From positions 1 through 25,301 of the forward strand of contig DAOVGE010000201.1 of assembly GCA_030672605.1 (NCBI GenBank): a DNA stretch of 25,301 bases, given 5' to 3'. The DNA comes from Methanosarcinales archaeon. Its GTDB lineage: Archaea; Halobacteriota; Methanosarcinia; Methanosarcinales; Methanogasteraceae. Numbering within the stretch: position 1 is the stretch's first letter; each line of letters opens with the position of its first letter. Shown in pieces: positions 12,869-21,050 of this stretch. The notes below the pieces were generated by a model. The model did no database searches. It saw nothing but the letters and a program-made list of their open reading frames with translations, and was not told the origin of the DNA. The position numbers were made by a program, and so were the translations under genes.

Positions 12869-15442
12869 ATGACAAAATTGAAAGACATCAAGATAAAGAC
12901 GAAACTGATGGCTATATGCCTCATACTAGTCACGATTCCAGTTTTAGTGCTTGGATTTGCAAGTTACAGTGCCACAAAGAGCGGAATTAACGAACAATCC
13001 AGTGTGCTCTTGCAGCAGGAGGTGCTGCTCGCAAAAGCGCAGGTCGAGAGCAATTACGACATGATCCAGCAGAAGCTCGAAAGCGATCTTCAGGTGGCAC
13101 GGTCGCACTATCAGGAGCATCTTGGATATGCGGACCGGAGAACAAAGAGAGTCGCAGTGCATCCTGACGTGATAAACTCATTCAGTGATCCGGGGAGCCT
13201 GCATAGCGTGCTTGCCGGAATTGCGCAGAAAGAGGGGTTCAATATTCTCACAGTGACTGACACCAGCGGAAATGTGATCGCACGAGCGAGCAGCACAAAT
13301 ACTGGTGACACGTTCGTGCCTGATCTGGTGCGTAAAGGGGCTGGCAGCGGTTTCGCAGCAACAGAGATTATAGGCAGCCAGTACATCGCAAAAGAGGGGC
13401 TTTCAGGACAGGTTGGCGCAGGCAATGACGGCATGGTGCTGACCAGCGTCTATCCGCTCGTGGTCGATGGCACGACGGTCGGAACCGTTGTCGGCGGCTA
13501 CGTGCTCAATTACAACTACGAAATCGTTGATTCTGTGCAGTCGGTTGTCGGCGGCACAGCAACGATCTTCCAGGATGACCTCAGGATATCTACGAACGTG
13601 ATGGATGCCAACGGGGACCGGGCTGTCGGAACAACGGTCTCTAGCACCGTGTACGACACGGTTGTCAAGGGTAAACAGACATACTTTGGCACGGCATGGG
13701 TCGTTAACGCAGACTACCAGACAGCGTACGAGCCAATCAAAAACTCGGACGGAACAGCGATCGGTATCCTCTATGTCGGCGTCAAACAGGTAGAGTTTCA
13801 GGACAACATGATGAACAGCCTTGCAGAGGTTGTGATCGGAAAAACGGGTTACGTTTATATCCTTGACACTGAGGGCAACTACGTCCTATCGGGCGGCAGG
13901 ACGCGGGACGGAGACAACATCTGGAACGCAAAGGACGCATCCGGCACCTACTTCATCCAGGAGATTTGCAACAGAGGGGCGGCACTGAAAGGGGACGAGA
14001 CTTTTGTGCAGGAGTACCTGTGGCAGAACCCGGGTGAGAACAAGCCACGAATGAAGCTTGCGGCAATCGCACACTCGCCCGCGTTTGGCTGGGTGATCGG
14101 AGCCAGTTGCTATAACGAAGACTTTGCAGACCCGATAACTGCGGTCAGGAACGTAACGCTCCTTATATGCATAATTTCGATCATCGCGGGAGTGCTTATT
14201 GCGTACTTCTTTGCAAACAGCATCACCCGTCCATTAAACGAGATCATGATCGGCGCAAACAAAATCCGGAACGGTGACTTCGACTACGAGGTGAAGGTCG
14301 ATTCGAAAGACGAGCTCGGGCATCTCGCGGTGACGTTCGGGGAGATGAAGTCCGATCTGAGAACGATCATCGCAGAGATGGGGCGGCTTGCAGGACGGGC
14401 TGCCGAGGGTGACCTGACCGTGAGAGCAGAGGTTGATGCGAGGGGTGAGTACAGGAAAGTCGTAGGCTCTGTGAACGCACTGATCGACGTTATCTCAGAT
14501 GCGATAGTCACAACGAGAGCCACTGGCATGAAGGTGCTGGGAACCGCACAGGGACTTGCGTCTGCCGCAGAAGAGATGAATGCGGGGATGGAGCAGCTTG
14601 CATCCGCATCCCAGCAGGTTGCCGAGGGCTCGCAGAAGCTTGCCGAACTCGCGCATAGTGCGTCCAGAAACGTTGCGGATGTTGCGTCGCAGATCGAGCA
14701 AACATCCACGAACGCAGCCAACTCGGCAGAGAGGGCGCAGGACGCTGTTCGCACAACGCATGAAGTCCAGGAAGCCGCGAAGCAGACGCTCGAGGGTCTG
14801 GCACACATCCAGGAGGGTGTTGCAAAGACGTCAGACACCGTTTCAGAGATGAACACGGCAATCGAGCGAGTTGGAGAGATGGGGAGCGTCATCACAGATG
14901 TCGCCGATCAGACCAACATGCTGGGTCTTAACGCTGCAATCGAGGCAGCCAGAGCCGGTGAAGCAGGAAAGGGCTTTGCTGTTGTTGCTGACGCTGTAAA
15001 GAACCTCGCAGAGAAGGTCAAGGATGCCGCAGGTGAATCGGGAGTTGCGATTGGGCAGATACAGGAGTCCGGGGCTAATGCGATATCAGCGACCGGAGCA
15101 GCCGTGGACGAGTCAGCAAAAGGCGGAGAGCTCATGCACACCGCTCTCGACGGCGTCGATGACGTAGTCAGGTCAATCGACGAGGTCAGCTCCATGGTGC
15201 AAGAGATCGATTCCGGTGCCAGAAACATAGCCGGGGTCGTGGAGACGGTCGTCGCAAACATAGACGAGGTGGCATCCGTATCCGAAGAGAGTGCGTCCGC
15301 TTCAGAGGAGAGTTCGTCGGCTGTGGAGCAGCAAACATCCGCAATACAGGAACTGACAGCCGAGACGCAGGGATTGAGTGATGTGGCGCAGGCGATGATG
15401 GATGAGCTGAGCAGGTTCACTGTGAAGGAGGATGATTCTTAG
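12869..15442 (+). CDS. Methyl-accepting chemotaxis protein with Cache sensor and HAMP
   Basis: 857 residues. Membrane segments at about 14-34 and 428-448 enclose a large outside sensor. Its distal part (about 40-315, with 'FNILTVTDTSGNVIARASS' and 'AYEPIKNSDGTAIGILYVGV') and proximal part ('GKTGYVYILDTEGNYVLSGG' to 'AIAHSPAFGWVIGASCY', about 328-418) look like Cache domains, which bind small ligands. HAMP linkers follow (about 449-560). The cytoplasmic coiled-coil has the signalling tip 'DQTNMLGLNAAIEAARAGEAGKGFAVVADAVKNLAEKV' near 678-715, which contacts CheA/CheW. Glu/Gln pairs in the flanking helices ('SAAEEMNAGMEQLASAS', 'SEESASASEESSSAVEQQTSAI') are likely methylation zones. No che or archaellum genes lie nearby, so it works with a signalling array coded elsewhere. 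Confidence 0.93.
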   Translation: MTKLKDIKIKTKLMAICLILVTIPVLVLGFASYSATKSGINEQSSVLLQQEVLLAKAQVESNYDMIQQKLESDLQVARSHYQEHLGYADRRTKRVAVHPDVINSFSDPGSLHSVLAGIAQKEGFNILTVTDTSGNVIARASSTNTGDTFVPDLVRKGAGSGFAATEIIGSQYIAKEGLSGQVGAGNDGMVLTSVYPLVVDGTTVGTVVGGYVLNYNYEIVDSVQSVVGGTATIFQDDLRISTNVMDANGDRAVGTTVSSTVYDTVVKGKQTYFGTAWVVNADYQTAYEPIKNSDGTAIGILYVGVKQVEFQDNMMNSLAEVVIGKTGYVYILDTEGNYVLSGGRTRDGDNIWNAKDASGTYFIQEICNRGAALKGDETFVQEYLWQNPGENKPRMKLAAIAHSPAFGWVIGASCYNEDFADPITAVRNVTLLICIISIIAGVLIAYFFANSITRPLNEIMIGANKIRNGDFDYEVKVDSKDELGHLAVTFGEMKSDLRTIIAEMGRLAGRAAEGDLTVRAEVDARGEYRKVVGSVNALIDVISDAIVTTRATGMKVLGTAQGLASAAEEMNAGMEQLASASQQVAEGSQKLAELAHSASRNVADVASQIEQTSTNAANSAERAQDAVRTTHEVQEAAKQTLEGLAHIQEGVAKTSDTVSEMNTAIERVGEMGSVITDVADQTNMLGLNAAIEAARAGEAGKGFAVVADAVKNLAEKVKDAAGESGVAIGQIQESGANAISATGAAVDESAKGGELMHTALDGVDDVVRSIDEVSSMVQEIDSGARNIAGVVETVVANIDEVASVSEESASASEESSSAVEQQTSAIQELTAETQGLSDVAQAMMDELSRFTVKEDDS

Positions 15443-15733
15443 GTGCTGAGCTACGCCTTGCGGTTGCGGTGATTGTGCAGTTGAATGTATGACAGGATAG
15501 TTTCAGATAGCCGGGACGGTTCGGAACTATCCCCGCGGAAGTTACGTTATACTCAAACCGGCACGAACTACGGTCTCATCAACTTAATTTTTAGACAATT
15601 TTACAATCCAATGAAACTAAATATATTATATAAGTTTTATTCCTTTAGAAAGAGAACGCCCTATCCATGCCACCCCGCAATGCATTACGGGGCATCAAAG
15701 ATATGCTTCGGGCTTATTAGTATTCTAAGTTCC
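15443..15733. other. Intergenic region between convergent genes
   Basis: 291 bases without a gene. GGATAGTT (15495-15502) pairs with AACTATCC (15525-15532), a hairpin 50 bases after the chemoreceptor stop with no T run. A second short hairpin (CCCCG ... CGGGG) lies near 15675-15694. From about 15580 the base composition drops sharply to AT-rich, including 'aaatatattatataag'; this change continues into the next gene. Confidence 0.4.
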
Positions 15734-16708
15734 TTATTTTATCCCATAAGTTGCCACTTGGTAGAGTTCCCCTTTCATACTCTCTGTGATTACGCTGGGT
15801 GAAAAATCCCAAATGCGCACGAAACCTGAATTTGGTTCTTCTTTATTGAAATTTTTAAACCAAGCACTGGTATACTCCTCGAAGTATCTTAACTTGGGCT
15901 CTTCTTTTTTCTTAGAGTTCTCAGATAAATCAAGGCCTATCCCATCTTTTCCTATCTCTATACCTGCAACACGCTCAGAAAAAAACCGCTTAATCCGATT
16001 ACAAATACCACGTTTATCATATTTTATTTGTGCCTTTGAAATAAGCGCCTCAGTTTTTGCAAGTGGTTCTACAAATTCTCCCCTCATTGCATAGGGCATT
16101 ATTGGTCGTATATACTTAACTGCCCATCTTGGAATAATACCCGTTTCAGTGGTAATCGGTCGTATACTACTCCAAACAGTCTTAAGACCAATTTTTCGTC
16201 CTTCTTTAGTTATTTTAACTGATCTTCGTGGCGCACATGAAAATATTGGAATAACACTAAGAACATTTATACTCGATCCTCTTAAATCAGTCCGATAAGC
16301 ATTTTTATTCGCATTTTGCAGTTGTTCTACTTTTTTCGTCCCACTCTTCCCCTGATATGCAAATGGTAGGTCACCTATCCATACTACTCTCCCCCCACGA
16401 TCGAGATATTGTCTGATGAGTGCAGTAGCTCCTATGTTATCAAATACTGTATTGTGTATGCCATCATCCTGTGAAGAAACAATATACTCAAATACCGTAT
16501 CTGGTGCAACATCTTGCGCAAAGACAACTACTGTATTTTTAGTACCTTTACTAATAACATCTTCCATCCAATTTTTAATATCTGTAGCGCCTAACACATC
16601 AAATTTTTTTGTTTCTTGTAGATGATCTGCTATTTTTTCAGCGTTTGCATGACTAATCCAAGAAGTGGTATATTCCCCATCTCGATAAACTACAAAATTA
16701 GATGTCAT
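15734..16708 (-). CDS. AT-rich orphan protein with possible ThuA/GATase-like N-terminus
   Basis: 324 residues. Residues 1-120 look like an alpha/beta Rossmann-like domain: 'VVYRDGEYTTSWISHANAEKIADHL', 'FDVLGATDIKNWM', 'NTVVVFAQDVAPDTV', then 'ATALIRQYLDRGGRVVWIGDLPF', which resembles the class I glutamine-amidotransferase/ThuA pattern where a glycine-rich turn follows a hydrophobic strand. The match is structural in flavour, and no catalytic triad can be named. The rest is lysine-rich without recognisable motifs. The gene is clearly more AT-rich than its neighbours and uses A/T-ending codons, so acquisition by transfer is likely. No Shine-Dalgarno site; an AATAAAATG about 22 bases upstream could be the TATA box of a leaderless transcript. 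Confidence 0.65.
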   Translation of the reverse strand: MTSNFVVYRDGEYTTSWISHANAEKIADHLQETKKFDVLGATDIKNWMEDVISKGTKNTVVVFAQDVAPDTVFEYIVSSQDDGIHNTVFDNIGATALIRQYLDRGGRVVWIGDLPFAYQGKSGTKKVEQLQNANKNAYRTDLRGSSINVLSVIPIFSCAPRRSVKITKEGRKIGLKTVWSSIRPITTETGIIPRWAVKYIRPIMPYAMRGEFVEPLAKTEALISKAQIKYDKRGICNRIKRFFSERVAGIEIGKDGIGLDLSENSKKKEEPKLRYFEEYTSAWFKNFNKEEPNSGFVRIWDFSPSVITESMKGELYQVATYGIK

Positions 16709-17158
16709 AGTTTACGTTTTTCAACTCATTTTATTTTTTCATTCTGAAGCTACCAAACCCCTGACTTAAGTACAGGGCTTGTGCATCGCGATTCATCATT
16801 CCACGCGTTCCGATGATACCGTTCCTCCGAAACTTCCACATCCATAACCTGACCGAATCATGGTAACCTCCACAAAGCATAATCACCCTACCATCACTCC
16901 TGGTGTTCGTGGGATGTATTGTAGGGACATCATGCACCATTATGTTATTTCATGGTGTATAAAAAGTTATTGTCACGTCAGACGCTCCAAAACCCATTGC
17001 TTCCAAACAAGAAATGAGAACTGTACGGGGGTGGCAGACTTCGGGTATTTTGCATTCGTATGATATAGTATCAGGTCTATAAACTAAATTGCCGCGACAC
17101 TACGCTTTTTTGGCGCAAAGTATAACTTTTTGTAAGATAGGTGACAGAGTCTGGAACC
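16709..17158. other. Intergenic region with no convincing gene
   Basis: 450 bases. The minus strand has a short open frame (16731-16940, 69 codons) that ends 22 bases before the orphan gene but has no recognisable content. An inverted repeat CCCTG ACTTAAGTA CAGGG is at 16758-16776, and a weak hairpin at 16933-16959. The region may hold the scar of a lost mobile element. Confidence 0.35.
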
Positions 17159-17602
17159 ATGTCATTGAATAAACTCACCCCAAATCTAATGGTTGATGAC
17201 GTAAATCGTACCATGGAGTTTTATCAGGATGTTCTGGGTTTTGAATTCGTCATGGGAGTTATAGAAGAGCTTCAGGAGATTCTGACCTCATACCAACCGG
17301 ATCGACCGCTTGATTACGCGATGATGAAGTGCGGGAATGTGGAAATGATGTTTCAGGCAAAGAGAAGCCTCACCAGGGCGCTCCCTGTGCTGAACGGTAG
17401 GGCGATCGGCGGCACGCTCACCCTGTACATAGAGCTTATGGGGCTTGATGGCATTTCCGAGCTATATGATAGAGTAAAGGAGAACGTAACTGTTCTCCAG
17501 GATCTGCATACCAGCTTTTACGGAATGCAGGAGTTCTACATCGAGGACTGCAATGGCTACATCTTAACGTTTGCAGAGGCGGCGCAAGATGGTGGGACCT
17601 AA
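17159..17602 (+). CDS. VOC-superfamily (glyoxalase/bleomycin-resistance fold) protein
   Basis: 147 residues from ATG 17159; the GTG at 17141 is an alternative six codons earlier. Two beta-alpha-beta-beta-beta modules are visible: 'LTPNLMVDDVNRTMEFYQDVLGFEFVMG' at the start, which is the typical opening of VOC proteins, and a second module with 'LTLYIELMGLDGISELYDRVKENV ... MQEFYIEDCNGYILTFAEA', where the family often has 'reFyirDPdGyiltfaE'. The usual metal ligands would be an early His/Gln and a late Glu; the final Glu in 'FAEA' is present, while the early His is not seen ('LTPNLMV'). It could be a dioxygenase-, isomerase- or resistance-type protein; substrate unknown. Stands alone. Confidence 0.8.
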   Translation: MSLNKLTPNLMVDDVNRTMEFYQDVLGFEFVMGVIEELQEILTSYQPDRPLDYAMMKCGNVEMMFQAKRSLTRALPVLNGRAIGGTLTLYIELMGLDGISELYDRVKENVTVLQDLHTSFYGMQEFYIEDCNGYILTFAEAAQDGGT

Positions 17603-17647
17603 GCGATTTTCGGAAAGGTAAAATTGAGGAGAATTTTTACTATCTTT

Positions 17648-17865
17648 GTAATGGTCAGTCTGATGCGCAACAGCATGCAAGACGTGAAGGCGGAGATTAA
17701 TAACGCCCCTTGTGTCTTTGCGCCTTTGCGCCGTTGCGTTGAATTGGGAAACAAAAACGAGAACGACGCGAGGGTGCAAAGACGCAAAGAAAGAAAACCA
17801 TTCTGTTAGCGATCATGTTGTGTGAGCATCGTCGCTCTTGTGTTCACGGTCGGATTGACCATTAC
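17648..17865 (+). mobile_element. MITE-like element B with terminal inverted repeats
   Basis: 218 bases with ends GTAATGGTCAGTCTGA (17648) and the complement of GTAATGGTCAATCCGA ending at 17865. It contains tandem 'tttgcgcctttgcgcc' motifs, 'gttgaattgggaaacaaaaa', and an end block 'atcgtcgctcttgtgttcacggt', all shared with the reverse complement of element A. It has no transposase frame. No clear flanking direct repeat is visible, so either the target duplication has decayed or the boundaries moved. Confidence 0.75.
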
Positions 17866-17894
17866 AGATTTCACGAGATTAACACAGAAATCTT

Positions 17895-17964
17895 GTGTAT
17901 AATATTGAGTGAGTATGCGTTCCGCAAGGGTGATATGTCATGACAACAAAGAATACCGGGTAGG
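17895..17964 (+). promoter_or_regulatory. Probable promoter and leader of the zinc-ribbon membrane protein
   Basis: TGTATAATATTG (about 17896-17907) is TATA-like and would start transcription near 17930. The leader then holds a seven-codon frame (ATG 17940, MTTKNTG) whose stop TAG ends 2 bases before the ATG 17965; GGGTAGG serves as the ribosome site. The mini-frame may be chance. Confidence 0.4.
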
Positions 17965-18306
17965 ATGAAGGGTATTTATGGAATCAAGGTCTGCCCGTTC
18001 TGCGGCGGGACTGTGGAATATGCAGGAATAACTGCCGGGCACATATTCCCGGAAGCGCATACCGGTCAGATGTACCTGTGCAAGCGATGTGGGTATCAGG
18101 GAAGCTTTATTCTCGAAGCGGACGATTTAAAAGAGGTTAAGGAGATCGAGGACGAGTTCCAGCGGATCAAGGTCGAGGGAAAATCGAAGATTGCGACTTT
18201 TAGATTTCCTGATGATTGGAAATGGTTCTGGAGGATCATTCTGGTTCTGGTGGTGATTATGTGGATATTACTTCCAGCGGTGTTTCTATTCAAGATGCTG
18301 GCATGA
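17965..18306 (+). CDS. Small zinc-ribbon membrane protein
   Basis: 113 residues. An N-terminal zinc ribbon is formed by 'CPFCGG' (C10, C13) and 'CKRCGY' (C39, C42). A charged helical stretch follows (about 52-80), then one C-terminal membrane helix, 'WRIILVLVVIMWILLPAVFLF', about 88-109. The likely arrangement is tail-anchored with the ribbon in the cytoplasm. No known function. The gene stops 130 bases before the LURP-one-related gene on the same strand, which seems to have its own TATA element. Confidence 0.72.
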   Translation: MKGIYGIKVCPFCGGTVEYAGITAGHIFPEAHTGQMYLCKRCGYQGSFILEADDLKEVKEIEDEFQRIKVEGKSKIATFRFPDDWKWFWRIILVLVVIMWILLPAVFLFKMLA

Positions 18307-18314
18307 TCGCATGG

Positions 18315-18436
18315 AAAGTTTTATATAAAATTGATTCTGATGCAATAATGCGGAAGCAGGAGGACACGGGACTTGGGATTCTGGTTCAGCCTCTTTCGGA
18401 TAGCAAAACGATACGTATAACAGGAGATGATATAAG
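18315..18436 (+). promoter_or_regulatory. Leader and promoter of the LURP-one-related gene
   Basis: GTTTTATATAAAATTG (about 18319-18334) is a strong TATA-type sequence, placing a start near 18355. AGGAGATG precedes the ATG at 18437 by about 10 bases. Confidence 0.5.
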
Positions 18437-19027
18437 ATGGGAATGATAAAAGGGGTAAACCCGGCGTTTCAACACAGAGAGTACCTGTTCCGAAGAAAAG
18501 TGTTCAAGTTGTTCGGAGGGGCTTTTCACGTCTATGACACGAATGGAAATGTTGTCTTCTATTCAAAACAGAAAGCCTTCAAACTCAAGGAAGATTTTCG
18601 GATATACTCGGACGAGAGTATGAACCAGGAGCTTTTGTCCATAACAACCCCCCATATTCTTGATATCGGCGCAACATACAATATTAGTGATGCAACTACG
18701 GGTGAGGCTGTGGGAGCCTTGCGCAGGAAAGGGCTAAAATCCATTATCACAGATGAATGGGTCATTCTCTCAAAAGAGGGTCAGGAAATCGGGATAGTGG
18801 CAGAGACCAGCATGATCACAGCTCTGTTGAGTAGATTTATCAGCCTGATACCACAGACTTACGTTGTCAGGGCAAACGGTCAAGAAGTTGCTGAGATCAA
18901 ACAGCATTTCAATCCGTTCGTGCTTAAGTACACCATGACCATATCAGATGTGGGATTTTCCATCGACCCGAGGCTCTTGATTGCAACAGGAATCCTTCTG
19001 GCAGGTATCGAAGGCAGGCAGAAATAA
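18437..19027 (+). CDS. LURP-one-related/scramblase-fold protein
   Basis: 196 residues. The strand pattern fits the LURP-one-related (LOR)/phospholipid scramblase-like family: 'YLFRRKVFKLFGGAFHVYDTNGNVVFYSKQKAFKLKEDFRIYSDE', then 'ISDATTGEAVGALRRKG', 'DEWVILSKEGQEIGIVAETS', and 'TYVVRANGQEVAEIKQ'. The family folds as a tubby-like 12-strand barrel around a central helix. The C-terminal 'DPRLLIATGILLAGIEGRQK' is the central hydrophobic helix usually found at the end of the fold. The protein should be soluble or membrane-peripheral. Function in archaea is unknown; membrane or nucleotide binding has been suggested for relatives. MGM at the start gives two possible ATGs. Confidence 0.78.
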   Translation: MGMIKGVNPAFQHREYLFRRKVFKLFGGAFHVYDTNGNVVFYSKQKAFKLKEDFRIYSDESMNQELLSITTPHILDIGATYNISDATTGEAVGALRRKGLKSIITDEWVILSKEGQEIGIVAETSMITALLSRFISLIPQTYVVRANGQEVAEIKQHFNPFVLKYTMTISDVGFSIDPRLLIATGILLAGIEGRQK

Positions 19028-19144
19028 CACGATGCGACCGCCGCAGCGCATGGGCAAACTACATATATGCCGAATGTATATTGTGATCGAATCGTCAACA
19101 CTGCAACAATACGACAAGAACGATAATGAGACCGGTGAGATAAC

Positions 19145-20995
19145 ATGTACATGTTTCTGATATTATTAATACTGTATATCGCTACACTGATTGCGATCGG
19201 ATGGCATTTTGCAAAGAAGCAGCAGACCATGACAGACTTCTGGATCGCAGGAAGAGAGATTGGAACGATGAACATCGGACTCTCTGCCGCGGCATCATGG
19301 CTCACAGCAGGCGCGCTCTTTGGCGTTACCGGCATGTTCCTCTCAATTGGGATCGGATCGATCTGGATATTTGTTGCGCCAAATATTATAGCGCTTGCAG
19401 CAATCGCGCTCCTTGTTCCGAGGATCAAGCGGCTACCGTCGCTGACCCAGCCTGAATTAATCGAGATCAGGTACGGTCCATTGCTGCGGATACCGATCGC
19501 AATTGCGATCACAATCGTAATGATCCTCTTTGCGGTGACCGACTTCAAGGGGTTCAGCTATGTGCTGAGCACGTTCTATGGCATACCCCCGATCTACTCC
19601 GTAATGATTATGGTAATCGCAATCTCGCTTTATGTGACGCTCGGCGGTCTGAGGGCAGTCATCTGGACCGATACGATCCAGTTCATATTTCTTGCCACAC
19701 TTGCGGTTCTGATTGGTGCTGCTGCGCTGTACATGCCGACGCACGACACCGGCGCATCCGTATCCAGCCTCTTCTCAGGCATGGGGGGTGGTTTCTGGGA
19801 CCTCTTCGCGCTCGGCGGGATCACCGGCGTCTTCATCATGCAGATCGCCATGCTTCCCGGGTGGATAACCGAGCAGGACCCGTGGCAGCGTGTCTGGGCG
19901 GCAAGGGATGTGAAATCCGCCAGATACGGTATGCTGATAGGCTCTGTACTGGTTGCAGTCGTATTCGGTGCATGTTTCCTTGCAGCAATCGGGCTTAATT
20001 CGCTCTATCAGGTACCTGCAGACCCGATAATTGCAGAACAATTGTATCTTCAGTTTATAGCGGACACGTTTGCGTCAACGCCTGTAATAATTGCGGCGAT
20101 CGCAATAGGATTCGCCGCAGCCTCGATGTCCTGCGCGGACACGTTTGCGACATCGGGTGCATCCTGCATATCACGGGACATCTACCAGCGGTTCATCAAG
20201 CCGGATGCGACGATGGGGGAGATGCGGACAATAAACCGCGTCCTGATCGTTGCGATGATCGTAATCTCTGCTGCGATCAGCATGCATGTCGAGACCATCC
20301 TGGATGCTGTCATCATGGCAACCGTGATCGGTACGTCCTCATACTTCCTCCCGATCATGGGCGCGCTCTTCTGGAGGCGTGCGACCGCAGAAGGCGCGCT
20401 TGCCGGACTTGTGATCGGCGGCAGCGCTCAGATTGCGCTGATCGTCGCAGAAGCGACGTATCTGGGAAAACTCGATGACATATCTCCGCTTTTAATCGAA
20501 CACGGTGTTTTGATCGGGGTATCGTTGAGCGCAATCTCGTTTGTAGGAGTATCGCTCGCAACACCGCGATCGAGCGATCATTACCTTGCCCCGTTCTTCC
20601 ACGATGTTGCAAAGCGGTTTGTGAGGAAGCCGTCAGTTGACAGGAAGGATCCGGCATACGCACGGTTCAAAAAAGACATTGCAGAGCATGTTTCCGGAGA
20701 ACGTGTGCATCTCAGCGCTGTTGTCGAAACAAAAGGTACGCTCGACTGGAAACAGTTGGTCTCAAAACTCACGGATATGCGTGCGTGGATTGCACCGAGC
20801 GGCATAGAGGTTGCATATCGGCTGTCGAGTACAGACATGATCGCATGCCCAAGAATCGTGCATGGCGGAGAGAATCAGGTCTGGATATTCGCCGAGCCGT
20901 CTGCGGAACAAGTAGATGATGGTATGTTGGGATTGTTTGCAGCGTATCGTGATATCCAGGGAGTTCTTCTTTCGAAAGCCTCGGGCGAGATTTGA
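19145..20995 (+). CDS. Sodium/solute symporter (SSS family) with C-terminal soluble domain
   Basis: 616 residues. About 13 membrane helices lie between residues 1 and 470. SSS features include 'FWIAGREIGTMNIGLSAAASWLTAGALFGVTGMF' near the start, 'VTDFKGFSYVLSTFYGIP', 'LGGLRAVIWTDTIQFIFL', 'PGWITEQDPWQRVWAARD' and 'AASMSCADTFATSGASCISRDIYQRF', which carries the helix typical of the sodium site. The substrate (an amino acid, sugar, carboxylate or vitamin) cannot be told. Residues about 472-616 form a hydrophilic domain, unusual in length for the family, possibly regulatory. A TATA-like ACATATATG is near 19049; GGTGAG lies 9 bases before the ATG. The last 19 bases overlap the tRNA-Thr gene on the other strand. 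Confidence 0.9.
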   Translation: MYMFLILLILYIATLIAIGWHFAKKQQTMTDFWIAGREIGTMNIGLSAAASWLTAGALFGVTGMFLSIGIGSIWIFVAPNIIALAAIALLVPRIKRLPSLTQPELIEIRYGPLLRIPIAIAITIVMILFAVTDFKGFSYVLSTFYGIPPIYSVMIMVIAISLYVTLGGLRAVIWTDTIQFIFLATLAVLIGAAALYMPTHDTGASVSSLFSGMGGGFWDLFALGGITGVFIMQIAMLPGWITEQDPWQRVWAARDVKSARYGMLIGSVLVAVVFGACFLAAIGLNSLYQVPADPIIAEQLYLQFIADTFASTPVIIAAIAIGFAAASMSCADTFATSGASCISRDIYQRFIKPDATMGEMRTINRVLIVAMIVISAAISMHVETILDAVIMATVIGTSSYFLPIMGALFWRRATAEGALAGLVIGGSAQIALIVAEATYLGKLDDISPLLIEHGVLIGVSLSAISFVGVSLATPRSSDHYLAPFFHDVAKRFVRKPSVDRKDPAYARFKKDIAEHVSGERVHLSAVVETKGTLDWKQLVSKLTDMRAWIAPSGIEVAYRLSSTDMIACPRIVHGGENQVWIFAEPSAEQVDDGMLGLFAAYRDIQGVLLSKASGEI

Positions 20996-21049
20996 ACTCG
21001 CGACCTAGTGATTACAAATCACTCGCTCTGCCAGCTGAGCCACCGAGGC
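20977..21049 (-). tRNA. tRNA-Thr (anticodon TGT)
   Basis: All four stems form on the minus strand: acceptor GCCTCGG with CCGAGGC, D-arm GCTC/GAGC, anticodon stem AGTGA/TCACT around the loop TTTGTAA, and T-arm GCGAG/CTCGC around TTCAAAT. The anticodon TGT reads ACA (Thr). The discriminator is U73, which fits archaeal tRNA-Thr. CCA is not encoded (TTTC follows). No intron. The 5' end is one base from the stop codon of the DUF35 gene, so it is probably processed from that transcript. Confidence 0.95.
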
Positions 21050-21050
21050 A

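Noticed and set aside
15495..15532. Hairpin after the chemoreceptor gene as an intrinsic terminator
   Set aside because: The stem is 8 bp with a 22-base loop and no following T run, unlike the terminators at 6426 and 9162.
16731..16940. 69-codon minus-strand frame just upstream of the AT-rich orphan gene, considered as a TnpB transposase tail
   Set aside because: It has an RDAQA-like string but no CxxC zinc-finger pairs or RuvC motif in any frame around it; too weak to call.
18216..18446. 76-codon plus-strand frame between the zinc-ribbon and LURP-one-related genes
   Set aside because: It overlaps the membrane helix of the former in another frame and covers a TATA-rich leader; no family features.
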